In this document: piece after piece, positions 37,324 through 47,672 of the stretch
Position numbering within the stretch: position 1 is the stretch's first letter
How the letters are laid out: the number at the start of each line of letters is the position of its first letter
Assembly (NCBI GenBank): GCA_030695205.1
Contig: JAUYTN010000018.1
Span: forward strand, 1-64,000
DNA length: 64,000 nt
Direction: 5' to 3'
From: Burkholderiaceae bacterium
GTDB lineage: Bacteria; Pseudomonadota; Gammaproteobacteria; Burkholderiales; Burkholderiaceae_C
Notes under the pieces: generated by a model
Seen by the model: the letters and a program-made list of their open reading frames with translations, nothing else
Told to the model about the DNA's origin: nothing
Databases searched by the model: none
Translations under genes and position numbers: made by a program

Positions 37324-40095
37324 TCACACCGACGCAGGTGCGCCACCCAGCACGTGGTGCCACACCCTCAGGATGGCAGTGGTGTCATCGGCCACGGTAG
37401 CCGGGTCCACCTGGGTGGGTGCTTCGTCCAGCCGCGCCCGGTGCTGGAGCCGACGCAGGCGCCGGTAGGCATCGGCCGCCTGCTGCCCCCAGCCGGGCGG
37501 CAACAGGTCCACGTCCTGCGCACCCACCAGCAGCGAGATATTGCCCCGGTTGAGCCGCAGCGCGGGCACACGGGCCGCATGGGCCAGCACCAGGTACTGC
37601 ACCACAAATTCGGCATCGACCATGCCGCCTGGGCTGTGCTTGAGGTCGAAGCGCCCGGCAGGCACCGGGTGGGCCTGGCGCACCTTGTCCCGCATGGCGC
37701 AGATTTCGGCCGCGAGCGAGGCGTGGTCGCGCTCGGCTGTGATGACCGTCTGACGCACAGCCTCGAAGCGCGCCACCAGATCGGGCGAGCCCATGGCACA
37801 GCGCGCCCGGGTGATGGCCTGGTGCTCCCAGGTCCAGGCGGTATTGCTGCCCCGGCCTTCCTGGTAGCTGGCGTAGGCCTCAAAGCGGGTGACCAACAGG
37901 CCAGAGTTGCCATTGGGGCGCAGGGCGGTGTCGATTTCGTACAGGTCGCCCTCGCCAGTGCGCACGGTCAGCCAGTTGATCATTTTTCGCACCAGGGCCG
38001 CATAGGCCTCGGGGGCATCGGGGTGGTCGTCGTCGTAGACAAACACAATGTCCAGATCGCCGCCGTAGCCCAGCTCTTTGCCCCCGAGCTTGCCGTAGGC
38101 CACGATGCCCATGCCCAGCTCCTCGCGGTGGCGCTGGCGCAGCCGCTGCCAGCACCAGCGGGCGGTGATGAGCAGCACCACATCGGCCAGTGCACTGAGG
38201 TCGTCGGCCACCTGCTCCACCGTGAGCACGCCGTCCACATCCCGCGACAGGGTGCGAAACACCTCGGCGTGGTGGGCCCGTCGCAGCAGGTTGAGCAGGT
38301 TTTCTTCGTCGTCCTCACCGGTGCGCTGCAGCGCCTGCAGCCGCGCGCTCAGGTCCTGCTCAAACTGGGCCGGATCAAAGCGCTCGTGCAGCAACTGGTC
38401 GCTGGCCAGCTCGTCGATGACGCCGGGATGGGCCTGTAGGTAGCGCGCCGGCCAGCGGGCCGCCCCAAGCACCTGCAGCAGCCGCTCATGCACGGCTGGC
38501 CGCTCTTGCAACAGGGCCAGGTAGCTTTCGCGACGCAGCAAGGTTTCCAGCCAGTCGGCCATGCGCAGGGCAGCCACCTCGCTCACCCGGCCCTCCTTCA
38601 GCCACGTGCCAGTGCGCTGCACCAGGTGCACCAGGCGGGCGCGGGTGTCTTCGCGCAGGGCCAGCACCCGGGGATGGGCGCACCACTGCTGCACCCGTTC
38701 GGCAAAGTCGGTGGGCAAATCGGCCTGCACGGTCTCCAGGTCCAGGGAGGCGGCGCGGGTTTTGCCGTTGCAGCCTTTGCCACGGCATTCGCCCTCGGGC
38801 GGGGCGAGCAGGATGTCAAATTCCTGGGCCACCGCCTCCCGGTGGACATCCAGCGCATGTAAAAACTGGCGCACACCGTCATACCCCATGGTGCAGGCCA
38901 GCCAGTGCAGATCGTCGTCGCGGGTGGGCAGCAGGTGGGTTTGCTGGTCGTCCAGGTACTGGATGCGGTGCTCCACCTGGCGCAAAAAGCGGTAGGCGCT
39001 GGCCAGTGCGTCGGCGTTGGCCTGTGGCATCAGCCCGGCAGCGGCCAGGCGCTGCAGCGCGTCCAGGGTCGAGCGGGTGCGCAGCTCGGGAAACTGCCCG
39101 CCACGCACCACCTGCAGCAGCTGCACCGTGAACTCAATTTCGCGGATGCCCCCGCGTGAGAGCTTGACGTCGTTGGCCCGCTCGGGATGACCGGCCGCCC
39201 GCCTGGCCGCATGCTCTCGGATCTGGCGGTGCAGGGTGCGCAGGGCATCGAACACCCGGTAGTCCAGGTAGCGACGGAACACGAAGGGCAGCACCACCCC
39301 GCGCAGCGGCTGGGCCCAACCCTGGCGCAACCCCTCCAGCGGGGCCACCACCCGGCTTTTGAGCCAGGCAAAGCGCTCCCACTCCCGGCCCTGCACCTGG
39401 AAATACTCCTCCAGTGCCTCCAGCGACACCGCCGCCGGGCCAGAGTTGCCATTGGGCCGCAGCGCCAGGTCCACCCGGAACACAAAGCCATGCTCGGTGG
39501 TGTCGCCCACCAGCTGGTACATCTGGCGAACCACCTTGCCAAAGTACTCGTGGTTGGAAATGCGCTGCCGACCCTGCGCGTTGCCGGTGGTTTCACCGTC
39601 GTGGTCGTACACGTAAATGAGGTCGATGTCGCTGGACACATTGAGCTCGCGTGCACCGAGCTTGCCCATGCCAATGACCCACAGCTGCGCCACCTCGGGC
39701 GCCGCGCCGGGCACCTGCTCGGCGTTGGCCACCATGGGGGCACCGTGGATGGCGTCGAGGGCGGCACGGGCCTGCACCAGCGCCCGGTCCAGCGCCACCT
39801 CGGCCAGGTGGGTCATGGCCAGCGTCACATCCTCCAGGCTGGCGGCCTGCTCGCAATCCAGCACCACCAGCCGCTCCATGACCAACTGGCGCAGCACCCG
39901 CAAGGCCTCGCCCAGCGCCAACCCCTGGGCCTGCAGGGTGGCCAGTGCCTGCAGCAGCCCCTCGCGCCGGGGTGGCCCGGGCGGCAGCACCGCCAGCCGG
40001 TCGGCGTAGCGAAGTCGCACCCGCTGGCTCAGCCGGGAGTAGTCGGACGGCGCTGCGGGCAGGGGTCGGGCTGGGGCGGAACAAAGAGCGGGCAT
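37324..40095 (-). CDS. glnE: Bifunctional glutamine synthetase adenylyltransferase/deadenylase
   Basis: GlnE attaches or removes AMP on glutamine synthetase in response to nitrogen status, signalled by PII. The 923-residue protein carries two nucleotidyltransferase domains: the N-terminal deadenylase with GMGKLGARELNVSSDIDLIY and the C-terminal adenylyltransferase with YGKLGGKELGYGGDLDIVFV, each with the Asp-x-Asp metal site. Length is typical. Start at ATG 40095 (MPALCSAP). It is divergent from yhdP with 77 bases between the starts. Confidence 0.96.
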   Translation of the reverse strand: MPALCSAPARPLPAAPSDYSRLSQRVRLRYADRLAVLPPGPPRREGLLQALATLQAQGLALGEALRVLRQLVMERLVVLDCEQAASLEDVTLAMTHLAEVALDRALVQARAALDAIHGAPMVANAEQVPGAAPEVAQLWVIGMGKLGARELNVSSDIDLIYVYDHDGETTGNAQGRQRISNHEYFGKVVRQMYQLVGDTTEHGFVFRVDLALRPNGNSGPAAVSLEALEEYFQVQGREWERFAWLKSRVVAPLEGLRQGWAQPLRGVVLPFVFRRYLDYRVFDALRTLHRQIREHAARRAAGHPERANDVKLSRGGIREIEFTVQLLQVVRGGQFPELRTRSTLDALQRLAAAGLMPQANADALASAYRFLRQVEHRIQYLDDQQTHLLPTRDDDLHWLACTMGYDGVRQFLHALDVHREAVAQEFDILLAPPEGECRGKGCNGKTRAASLDLETVQADLPTDFAERVQQWCAHPRVLALREDTRARLVHLVQRTGTWLKEGRVSEVAALRMADWLETLLRRESYLALLQERPAVHERLLQVLGAARWPARYLQAHPGVIDELASDQLLHERFDPAQFEQDLSARLQALQRTGEDDEENLLNLLRRAHHAEVFRTLSRDVDGVLTVEQVADDLSALADVVLLITARWCWQRLRQRHREELGMGIVAYGKLGGKELGYGGDLDIVFVYDDDHPDAPEAYAALVRKMINWLTVRTGEGDLYEIDTALRPNGNSGLLVTRFEAYASYQEGRGSNTAWTWEHQAITRARCAMGSPDLVARFEAVRQTVITAERDHASLAAEICAMRDKVRQAHPVPAGRFDLKHSPGGMVDAEFVVQYLVLAHAARVPALRLNRGNISLLVGAQDVDLLPPGWGQQAADAYRRLRRLQHRARLDEAPTQVDPATVADDTTAILRVWHHVLGGAPASV

Positions 40096-40172
40096 AGATG
40101 GTTGGTGCGTGGAGTCTGTCGTGAGGCCAGGGGATATACCCCTGCCCGTCATAATTTCGGCGCTTGCTGCTT

Positions 40173-43100
40173 ATGAATCCACCCCACCCACACCCCACAC
40201 GCCTGCTCAGATGGGCAGCCGCCTGGCTGCGCGTGCTGCTGTGGGCCGTAATCGGGGTGTGGGTGCTGGCCGGGGCAACCCTGGGGGCCATTCACGGAAT
40301 CATTGTGCCGCGAATCGCCGAATGGCGACCGGCACTGGAAACACTGGCCACACGCGCGCTCGGGGTGCCTGTGCGCATTGCCCACATCCGCGCCAGCAGC
40401 GAGGGCTGGATTCCCTCCTTCGAGCTGCAAGGGGTCAGCCTGCTGGACCGGGAGGGCCGAGAGGCACTGGTGCTGGGCCGGGTGCTGACCGCGGTGTCGG
40501 TGCCCTCGCTGTGGCAACTGGGCTTCGAGCAGATCCACATCGACAGCCCCACCCTGGACGTGCGGCGGCTGCCCACCGGCGAGATCGAGGTGGCCGGTAT
40601 ACCCATTATTCAAAATACAGAGCAAACAAATGAATCCAGTAAAGCGATAGACTGGTTTTTTTCTCAAAAAGAGTTCGTGATCCGATCGGGCAAACTGCGC
40701 TGGACCGACGACCTGAACCAGCAGCCCGCACTGTCCCTTGCCGACGTGAACCTGGTGGTACGCAACACCCGCCGCCAGCACCTCATGCGATTGGACGCCA
40801 CACCGGCCGACGGGCTGTCGGGCCGCATCAACCTGCGCGCCGACATGCGCTCACCCCTGCTGACGCTGCACCCGGGCCGCACCGCCGACTGGAAGGGCAC
40901 CGCCTACCTGCACTGGCCCGACGCCCGGCTCGACCGCCTGGCCAGCCCCGCCCAGCTCAACCGCTGGCTCAAGCTGCAGGTCACCCAAGGCCAGGGAGCG
41001 CTGCGGGTGTGGGCCGACGTGGACGCTGGCCAGCTCATGCACCTCACCGCCGACCTGGCTCTCACCGGTGTACATGCCCAGTTTGCCCGAGCCCCCCAAC
41101 CGCTGCGACTGGATGCCTTCAGCGGGCGCGTCACCGTGGACAGAACCGGCACCGGCTGGAACCTGGGCACCGGGCCTGTGGCCTTTGCCACCGCTGACGG
41201 CCAACGCTGGCAACACGGCCAGCTGCGCCTGCAGGCCAGCCCACTGGATGGCGATCGCCCCCTGCCCGGCCGCCTGGAGGCCAGCGGCATCCACCTCGGG
41301 GCCCTGCACGCACTGGGCGCGGGGCTGCCGCTGCCCGACCCGGTGCACCACTGGCTGGGCGAGCTGCAGCCGCAGGGCCAGATCGACCAGCTGCAGCTGA
41401 CATGGACAGGCAACGAATCGGGCTGGTCGCGCTTCAAGGCCAGCGGCAGGGTCGGCGGCTTGGCCCTGGCCCCTGAAGCCTTGGCCGCCAGCGGTACCTC
41501 ACCCGGCTCAGCACACCCCGAGCGGCCGGGCCGGCCTGGCTTTCGCGGGGCCAACATCGGTTTTGAACTGGACCAAAGCGGTGGCCAGGCAACCATCGAC
41601 ATGGCACACGGCACGCTCAGTTTTCCAGGGGTGTTCGAGGAGCCCACCCTGCCCATGGACAGGCTCAGCGCCGACCTGAGCTGGCGGCTGCAGGGCGACC
41701 ACATGGACGTGACGGTCTCCCGCATGAAGTTGGCCAACGCCGACCTGCAAGGCCAGGCCAGCGCCCAGTGGCGCACCAGCGACCCGGCGCGTGCGCCCTC
41801 GGGCAGCCGATTTCCAGGAGTGCTGCAGCTGCAGGGCACCCTGAGCCAGGGGCGGGGCGAACGCGTCCACCGCTACCTGCCGCTGGTGATTGCCCCCAGC
41901 GCCCGCACCTACGTCAAGGCAGCGGTGCTCAGCGGCCAGGCGCAGGATGTGCGGTTCAAGGTCGCGGGCGACCTGTGGCACATGCCCTTCGAGCGGCCAC
42001 AGGACGGCGACTTCCAGGTGGCGCTGCGCGTCAAGGGCCTGGACCTGGCCTTTGTACCCCCTGGCTGGCAAGTCACTGGCCTTCCTCCGTGGCCCGCCCT
42101 GCGCCAACTCGATGGCGAATTGGTGTTCGACCGCGCCAGCATGAGCGCGAACGTGCAATCCGGTGGAATCGCCGGTGCACCAGGGCTGCGGCTGGGGCCC
42201 TTGCAGGCACGCATAGGCCACCTGGCCAGCGACGGGGTCGTAGAGGTCAACGGACAGGCCGAAGGCCCGCTGGCCAGCATGCTGGCGGTGGTCAACCACT
42301 CACCGCTGGCAGAGCTGACCGGACAAGCCCTGACCCAGGCCAGCGCCAGTGGGCCCGGCGTGCTCAAACTCCACCTGGCTGTACCGCTGGCGCAGACGGA
42401 TCGCACCAGCGTCAAGGGCCAGCTCAGCCTGGCGGGCAACGACCTCCAGATCAGCCCCGACACCCCGCTGCTGGCGCGCACACGCGGCCGGGTGGACTTT
42501 GATGAGCGGGGTTTTCGCGTCGTGGGCGGCAGCGCCCGCATGGCCGGTGGCGAGCTGCAGTTCTCCGGGGGCACCGTGCCCCAGGGGGGCGGCACCATCG
42601 AGTTCAAGGGGCAGGGACAGGCCAGCGCCGAGGGGCTGCGCCAGCTGCCACCGCTTGGCGCACTGGCCCCGCTGCTGCGCCAGGCCTCGGGCAGCACCGC
42701 CTACACCGCCCAGCTGTCGCTGGGCCCCCGCGGACCTGACCTCGCCATCCAGTCCAACCTGCAAGGCCTGGCCCTGGACCTGCCCACCCCACTGACCAAA
42801 CCGGCCAGTGCGCTGTGGCCACTGACCTACAGCCAGCGCACCCCGATGGCGGCAGCCGACACCACCGGCACCACGGCGCTGACCCAACAGACCCTGGCCC
42901 TGAACCACACTGGGGGTCCGCTGCTATCGCTCGCGCTGCACCGCACCCCAGAGGGCACGGCACAGTTGCCCGCGGGGGGCGTGGTCCGCGGGCTGCTGCA
43001 GGTGGGCAGTGCGGTGCGCCCCAGCGAGGCCCTCCCACCCAGTGGGCTGTCTGTGCGTGCGGGCGGCCACATGTTGGACGCAGACGCCTGGGGCGACCTG

Positions 43101-44447
43101 CTCTCGCCCATGACGCCGCCCGTGACACCGCCCCCGAGCGCCACGGGTGCCGCCTCCACCACCAGCCCGCCAGACCACGTACTTCCTCTGCCCGAACGCC
43201 TGCGGCTGGATGTGGAGCGGCTGGTGCTGGGCGGGCACCACTTTCACGAGGTGGCACTGGACGGCCAGCGCCAGGGCAACCGCCTCAGCGGCCATGTGCA
43301 GGCCCGGGAACTGAGCGGGCAGCTGGAGCTGCAGCTGGGCGAAGGCACCCAGCCCCCCCACCTCAAGGCCAGGCTGGACCGCCTGACCCTGGCCACCACT
43401 GGCGAAGCGCCCCTGGCCGAACCCAGTGGCCTGGCCGTCGGCGACAAGCCACCAGGGGCAAAAGGCAGTTGGGGCACCCAAGGCCAATCCCCCCTGCCAT
43501 CGCTGGATGTGCGGGTACAGGCCCTGACCATTGGCGAACGCGCCCTGGGCCAGCTGGAGCTGCAGGCCCTCAACCGCCCACTGGGCGCCACCCAGCACGA
43601 GTGGCGAATCACCAAGCTGCGGCTGGTGGTGCCGGAGGCCGAGCTCAGCGCCACCGGCAACTGGGCGCCGGTGGGGCCCCGCGCAACCGGCACAACCGGC
43701 GCCACCACCAACCCGGCCACCGCCCCCTCCACCGGGGCCCCTGCCGCGCAAGGCCAGCCACCCCGGCGCACCGCGCTGCAGTTCACGCTGGCCGTCAAAG
43801 ACTCGGGCGCGCTGCTGGCGCGGCTGGGCATGCCCCATGTGTTCCAGAACGGCCACGGCCAGCTGGAGGGCACGCTGGGCTGGCTGGGGCTGCCCTATGC
43901 CCTGCACATCCCCAGTCTGAGTGGCCAGCTGCAGCTCGATGTGGCCAACGGCCGCTTCCTCAAGGCCGAGCCTGGGCTGGCCAAGCTGCTGGGGGTGCTC
44001 AGCCTGCAGTCGCTGCCGCGCCGACTGGCGCTGGACTTCAGCGATGTCTTTGCCCAAGGCTTTGCCTTTGACTTCGTGCGGGGCAATGCCCGCATTGACC
44101 GCGGCATCGTATTTACCAACAACCTGCAAATGAAAGGCCCCACAGCCGCCGTCCTCATGGAGGGGCAGGCCGATATCGGCCTGGAGACCCAGGACATCCA
44201 CGCGGTGGTGGTGCCCGAAATCAACACCGGCACCGCCGCACTCATTGCCACCGCCATCAATCCGGCTGTTGGTCTGGGCACGTTTCTGGCGCAGACGCTG
44301 CTGCGCCAGCCGCTGGTGCAGGCCTCCACCCAGGAGTTCCGTGTCCAGGGCCACTGGGCCGACCCGGTGGTCACCCGGGTTGGCAGCCGCAGCGCCCCCA
44401 GCTCCGCCAGCCCACCGCCCACCGTACCGCCATCCACCCTTCCATGA
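40173..44447 (+). CDS. yhdP: YhdP family AsmA-like phospholipid transport protein
   Basis: YhdP, with TamB and YdbH, bridges inner and outer membrane and moves phospholipid. The 1424-residue protein has one N-terminal membrane helix (about residues 13-45, LLRWAAAWLRVLLWAVIGVW), a DUF3971 region, long beta-rich repeats and the C-terminal AsmA_2-like end with GTFLAQTLLRQPLV. Residues about 146-166 are encoded by a low-GC insertion matching the AT-rich dispersed repeat. Several Pro/Ala/Thr linkers interrupt the repeats. ATG 40173 is chosen over TTG 40164. Confidence 0.92.
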   Translation: MNPPHPHPTRLLRWAAAWLRVLLWAVIGVWVLAGATLGAIHGIIVPRIAEWRPALETLATRALGVPVRIAHIRASSEGWIPSFELQGVSLLDREGREALVLGRVLTAVSVPSLWQLGFEQIHIDSPTLDVRRLPTGEIEVAGIPIIQNTEQTNESSKAIDWFFSQKEFVIRSGKLRWTDDLNQQPALSLADVNLVVRNTRRQHLMRLDATPADGLSGRINLRADMRSPLLTLHPGRTADWKGTAYLHWPDARLDRLASPAQLNRWLKLQVTQGQGALRVWADVDAGQLMHLTADLALTGVHAQFARAPQPLRLDAFSGRVTVDRTGTGWNLGTGPVAFATADGQRWQHGQLRLQASPLDGDRPLPGRLEASGIHLGALHALGAGLPLPDPVHHWLGELQPQGQIDQLQLTWTGNESGWSRFKASGRVGGLALAPEALAASGTSPGSAHPERPGRPGFRGANIGFELDQSGGQATIDMAHGTLSFPGVFEEPTLPMDRLSADLSWRLQGDHMDVTVSRMKLANADLQGQASAQWRTSDPARAPSGSRFPGVLQLQGTLSQGRGERVHRYLPLVIAPSARTYVKAAVLSGQAQDVRFKVAGDLWHMPFERPQDGDFQVALRVKGLDLAFVPPGWQVTGLPPWPALRQLDGELVFDRASMSANVQSGGIAGAPGLRLGPLQARIGHLASDGVVEVNGQAEGPLASMLAVVNHSPLAELTGQALTQASASGPGVLKLHLAVPLAQTDRTSVKGQLSLAGNDLQISPDTPLLARTRGRVDFDERGFRVVGGSARMAGGELQFSGGTVPQGGGTIEFKGQGQASAEGLRQLPPLGALAPLLRQASGSTAYTAQLSLGPRGPDLAIQSNLQGLALDLPTPLTKPASALWPLTYSQRTPMAAADTTGTTALTQQTLALNHTGGPLLSLALHRTPEGTAQLPAGGVVRGLLQVGSAVRPSEALPPSGLSVRAGGHMLDADAWGDLLSPMTPPVTPPPSATGAASTTSPPDHVLPLPERLRLDVERLVLGGHHFHEVALDGQRQGNRLSGHVQARELSGQLELQLGEGTQPPHLKARLDRLTLATTGEAPLAEPSGLAVGDKPPGAKGSWGTQGQSPLPSLDVRVQALTIGERALGQLELQALNRPLGATQHEWRITKLRLVVPEAELSATGNWAPVGPRATGTTGATTNPATAPSTGAPAAQGQPPRRTALQFTLAVKDSGALLARLGMPHVFQNGHGQLEGTLGWLGLPYALHIPSLSGQLQLDVANGRFLKAEPGLAKLLGVLSLQSLPRRLALDFSDVFAQGFAFDFVRGNARIDRGIVFTNNLQMKGPTAAVLMEGQADIGLETQDIHAVVVPEINTGTAALIATAINPAVGLGTFLAQTLLRQPLVQASTQEFRVQGHWADPVVTRVGSRSAPSSASPPPTVPPSTLP
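40609..40670 (+). repeat. AT-rich dispersed repeat inserted in yhdP
   Basis: The plus strand reads ACAGAGCAAACAAATGAATC then CAGTAAAGCGATAGACTGGT and a T-run. It matches AGAGCAAACTAT...AAAGCG...GG..TTTTTT of the copy at 30081-30138. It encodes about 20 residues (QNTEQTNESSKAIDWFF) in frame, of a composition unlike the rest of the protein. Confidence 0.6.
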
Positions 44448-44454
44448 GGTTGAC

Positions 44455-45297
44455 ATGACCACCACCGACACCCCCCAACCCGCAGCACCCGTGACCGTGG
44501 CCGCCTTGCAAATGGTCTCCAGCCCCCACCTGGCCGACAACCTGGCCACCGCCCGCCGCCTGCTGGAGCAATCTGCCGCCCTGGGGGCCGAGCTGGCGGT
44601 GCTGCCCGAGTACTTCTGCCACATGGGCCTGCGCGACCGCGACAAACTGGCCCTGGCCGAGACGCCGGGGCACGGCCCCATACAGGCCATGCTGGCCCAG
44701 GCCGCCCGGGAACTGGGCCTGTGGGTGGTGGGTGGCACCCTGCCCATGGCCTCCACCGACCCTGACCATGTGGCCAACAGCACGCTGGTGTTTGACCCAC
44801 AGGGGCAGTGCGTATGCCGCTACGACAAGATCCACCTGTTCCGCTTTGACAACGGGCACGAGCGCTACGACGAGGCCAGCGTCCTGCACGCCGGGCACAC
44901 CCCCACCACGTTTTCCTTCCAGCCCCGCAGCGGCCCGCCCCTGACGGTGGGTCTGAGCGTGTGCTACGACCTGCGCTTTCCCGAGCTGTACCGGCTGCTG
45001 GCGGCCGATGTGCTGCTGGTGCCAGCGGCCTTCACCCACACCACCGGCCAGGCCCATTGGGAAGTGCTGCTGCGCGCCCGCGCCATTGAAAACCAGGCCT
45101 ATGTACTGGCCAGCGCCCAAGGCGGCGAGCATGCCAACGGCAGGCGCACCTGGGGGCACAGCATGGTCATCGACCCCTGGGGCGAGGTGCTGGCGCAACG
45201 CTCCCACGGCGAAGGCGTGGTGCTGGCCACGCTGGCGCGCGCCACCCTGGCGCGCACCCGCACCAACCTGCCCGCCCTGCAGCACCGGGTGTTCTGA
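44455..45297 (+). CDS. Carbon-nitrogen hydrolase (nitrilase family, omega-amidase/Nit-like)
   Basis: The 280-residue enzyme has the full catalytic triad of the nitrilase superfamily: Glu in VLPEYF (about residue 47), Lys in YDKIHLF and Cys in SVCYDLRFPELY. The CYDLRFP signature points to the branch of deaminated-glutathione amidases and omega-amidases. It starts 7 bases after yhdP, an order often seen in betaproteobacteria (glnE, yhdP, nit, tldD), but here tldD is replaced by a two-component system. Confidence 0.9.
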   Translation: MTTTDTPQPAAPVTVAALQMVSSPHLADNLATARRLLEQSAALGAELAVLPEYFCHMGLRDRDKLALAETPGHGPIQAMLAQAARELGLWVVGGTLPMASTDPDHVANSTLVFDPQGQCVCRYDKIHLFRFDNGHERYDEASVLHAGHTPTTFSFQPRSGPPLTVGLSVCYDLRFPELYRLLAADVLLVPAAFTHTTGQAHWEVLLRARAIENQAYVLASAQGGEHANGRRTWGHSMVIDPWGEVLAQRSHGEGVVLATLARATLARTRTNLPALQHRVF

Positions 45298-45310
45298 TGC
45301 CGGACACGGC

Positions 45311-47011
45311 ATGACCACGGTGCAGCCAGCTCCCCTGGGCCTGCCCACCACCGCCTGGCGGCGTTGGGTGCTGTGGCTCAGCTTTTCCGCCCTGCTGGCG
45401 GGCTTGCTGGTCACGGCCATGGCGCTGGCCCTCAGGCTGCAGGAGCACCAGGCGCAGCAGCAGCTCGCGCTGCAAGCCGCCCGCCTTGCCGACGAACTGC
45501 GCAGCGGCCTGGTGCGCAACGTCAAGACCCTGCAGGCACTGGCCTTTCAGGTGCGCAGCGCCGAGGCCTGGCAGGCACCTGCATTGGAGCTGCTTGAAAA
45601 CAACCCCGAAATGCTGCGCCTGGAACGCCGAGACCACGGGCTCAACACCCTGCTGACCCGCTCCAGCCCCTATGCAGACCCCGCGCTGGTGCCGCCCTCC
45701 GACCCGGCCCGCATGGCACAGTTGCAAGTAGCCTGCGACCAGGCCCGCCGAACCCACCTGCCCACCTACACCGGTGGCTACGCGTGGGTGCGTACAGGCG
45801 CCGAACCCCTTCCCACCATCGACAAGTGCCTGCCCAAAATCATCCGGGGCGAGCTGGTGGGCTTTTTGACGGTGTCCTACAGCCTGCCCGGTATGCTGGC
45901 CGAACTCACCAGCGCCAGCGCCCTTGATGGCATCAGCGCCAGCCTGCACGACCCCGAGACCCAGCGCAGCCCCGCTCAGACCCCGCCGGGGCCAGCCAGC
46001 GGCCTGATGGCCGAGCACATGCTGGAGCTCACCGGGCACCTGCTGGTGCTGCGGCTGGAGACACCGCGCAGCAGCTGGTGGATGGTGTCCGGGGACGTGC
46101 CCCGCCTGGTGCTGGGGTTGTCGCTGCTGCTGGTGCTGGCCGCCGGTCTGCTGGCGCGTGACATGGTGCTGCGCCAACGGGCCGAAGCGGTGTCCCGTGC
46201 CAGCCAGGAGCAGCTGCAGGCCACCTCCCGCCTGGCCAGCGTGGGCGAAATGGCCACGCTGCTGAGCCACGAACTCAACCAGCCGCTCTCGGCCATTGCC
46301 AGCTACGCCACCGGTTCGCTCAACCTGCTGGCCCAGCCCGGCGCACGCCCCGACGAGGTGATCAAAGACCTGACCACCGCCATGGCGCACATACAGGCAC
46401 AGGCCGAGCGGGCCGGGCGGGTGATTCGCAGTGTGGGCAATTTTGTGCGCAGGCGCGAGCGCTCGGGCACCCTCGTGCGCGAGCGGGTGCCGCTCCAGCA
46501 GCTGCTGCACACGGTGCTGCCCCTGGTGCAGCTGCAGGCGCAGCGCGATGGCACCCGGGTGGTGACCGACATCGACCCGGCCTGTCCCGACCTGCTGTGC
46601 GACCGCACCATGGTGGAGCAGGTGCTGCTCAACCTCTGCCGCAACGGCTTGCAGGCCATGGCCGACCCCGGGCCTGCAGGAGAGGCCGCCACCCCGGCAG
46701 GCGGGCGGGTGCTCACCCTGAGCGCCACCCCGCTGCCGCGCTCGGCAGGCACATCCGCCAACTGGCTGGCCATAGCCGTCACAGACCAGGGGCACGGCCT
46801 GTCCGATGCAGTGGCCCGCCAGCTGTTTGCTCCGTTTTTCAGCACCCGCGAACAGGGCATGGGCCTGGGCTTGAGCCTGTGCCGCACAGTGGTGGAGCAG
46901 CACGGCGGCACCCTGACCCACAGCAATGCACACCCCCGCGGCACCGAGTTTCGCCTCACCCTGCCCACAGCCAGCGCCAGTGCGGCGGACCAGCCCGTGC
47001 CTGCGGACTGA
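45311..47011 (+). CDS. Sensor histidine kinase with DctB-like periplasmic region
   Basis: The 566-residue kinase has two membrane helices (about residues 19-41 and 266-286) flanking a ~220-residue periplasmic sensor. The phospho-accepting His is in SHELNQPLSAIASY (about 321), and the ATPase domain has the N box NLCRNGLQAM, G1 DQGHGLSD, FAPFFST and G2 GMGLGLSLCRTV. No PAS or HAMP domain is evident. It lies 13 bases after the amidase gene and is followed by its FixJ-type partner. The stimulus is unknown; dicarboxylate-type sensors share this layout. Confidence 0.92.
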   Translation: MTTVQPAPLGLPTTAWRRWVLWLSFSALLAGLLVTAMALALRLQEHQAQQQLALQAARLADELRSGLVRNVKTLQALAFQVRSAEAWQAPALELLENNPEMLRLERRDHGLNTLLTRSSPYADPALVPPSDPARMAQLQVACDQARRTHLPTYTGGYAWVRTGAEPLPTIDKCLPKIIRGELVGFLTVSYSLPGMLAELTSASALDGISASLHDPETQRSPAQTPPGPASGLMAEHMLELTGHLLVLRLETPRSSWWMVSGDVPRLVLGLSLLLVLAAGLLARDMVLRQRAEAVSRASQEQLQATSRLASVGEMATLLSHELNQPLSAIASYATGSLNLLAQPGARPDEVIKDLTTAMAHIQAQAERAGRVIRSVGNFVRRRERSGTLVRERVPLQQLLHTVLPLVQLQAQRDGTRVVTDIDPACPDLLCDRTMVEQVLLNLCRNGLQAMADPGPAGEAATPAGGRVLTLSATPLPRSAGTSANWLAIAVTDQGHGLSDAVARQLFAPFFSTREQGMGLGLSLCRTVVEQHGGTLTHSNAHPRGTEFRLTLPTASASAADQPVPAD

Positions 47012-47030
47012 ACCCGGACGGGTCCGCATA

Positions 47031-47672
47031 ATGGCCACCGATATGACCGCTTTCAACGCCCACCACCGCGTGTGCATCGTGGACGACGATGCCAGCGTTC
47101 GCGACTCACTGGCCTGGCTGCTGCGCACCCGCCGCCTGGTCAGTGATGGCTTCGAGTCCGCCGAACACTTTTTGCAGGAAGCCTGCTGGCAAGCCCCGCC
47201 CCGCGAGGCCTGCTGCGTGCTGCTGGACCTGCGCATGCCCGGCCTGAGCGGGCTGGCGCTGTTCGAGCGGCTGCTGGCCCTGCCCTGGGCCAGCCAGATG
47301 CCGGTGATTTTTCTCTCTGGCCATGCCGATGTGGCCACCGCGGTCGATGCTGTCAAGCGCGGCGCCTTTGATTTTTGCGAAAAACCGTTCTCGGACAACG
47401 CCCTGGTGGACCGGGTGGTGCAAGCCCTCACCCTATCCGAGCAGGCGCACCAGCAGCGCGCCGCGCGCGAACAGCTGCACCAGCGCATGCTCCAGCTCAC
47501 CGAGCGCGAACGCGATGTGATGCAGCTGCTGGTGGCCGGCCTGCCCAACAAACTGGTGGCTGACCAACTCGGCATCAGCGTGCGCACTGCGGAGGTCCAC
47601 CGCTCGCGAATCTTTGAAAAAATGCAGGTGAAATCGGCGGTAGAACTGGTCAATGCCACCAGAATAGAATAG
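47031..47672 (+). CDS. FixJ/NarL-type response regulator
   Basis: The 213-residue regulator pairs with the kinase upstream, 19 bases away. The receiver has the acidic pair in CIVDDDASVRDSL, the phospho-Asp in LLDLRMPGLSG (about residue 66), the Ser/Thr switch in FLSGHAD and Lys in CEKPF. The C-terminal LuxR-type helix-turn-helix is LTERERDVMQLLVAG to ISVRTAEVHRSRI. ATG 47043 would shorten it by four residues. The last codons and the TAG stop fall on an AT-rich dispersed repeat. Confidence 0.92.
   Translation: MATDMTAFNAHHRVCIVDDDASVRDSLAWLLRTRRLVSDGFESAEHFLQEACWQAPPREACCVLLDLRMPGLSGLALFERLLALPWASQMPVIFLSGHADVATAVDAVKRGAFDFCEKPFSDNALVDRVVQALTLSEQAHQQRAAREQLHQRMLQLTERERDVMQLLVAGLPNKLVADQLGISVRTAEVHRSRIFEKMQVKSAVELVNATRIE

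Noticed and set aside
42924..44783. 619-codon minus-strand frame antisense to yhdP and the amidase gene
   Set aside because: Gly/Ala-rich shadow; the sense genes are typical.
45167..47659. 830-codon frame antisense to the histidine kinase and response regulator
   Set aside because: Both sense genes carry complete catalytic motifs; the antisense product is compositionally biased and unlike any family.
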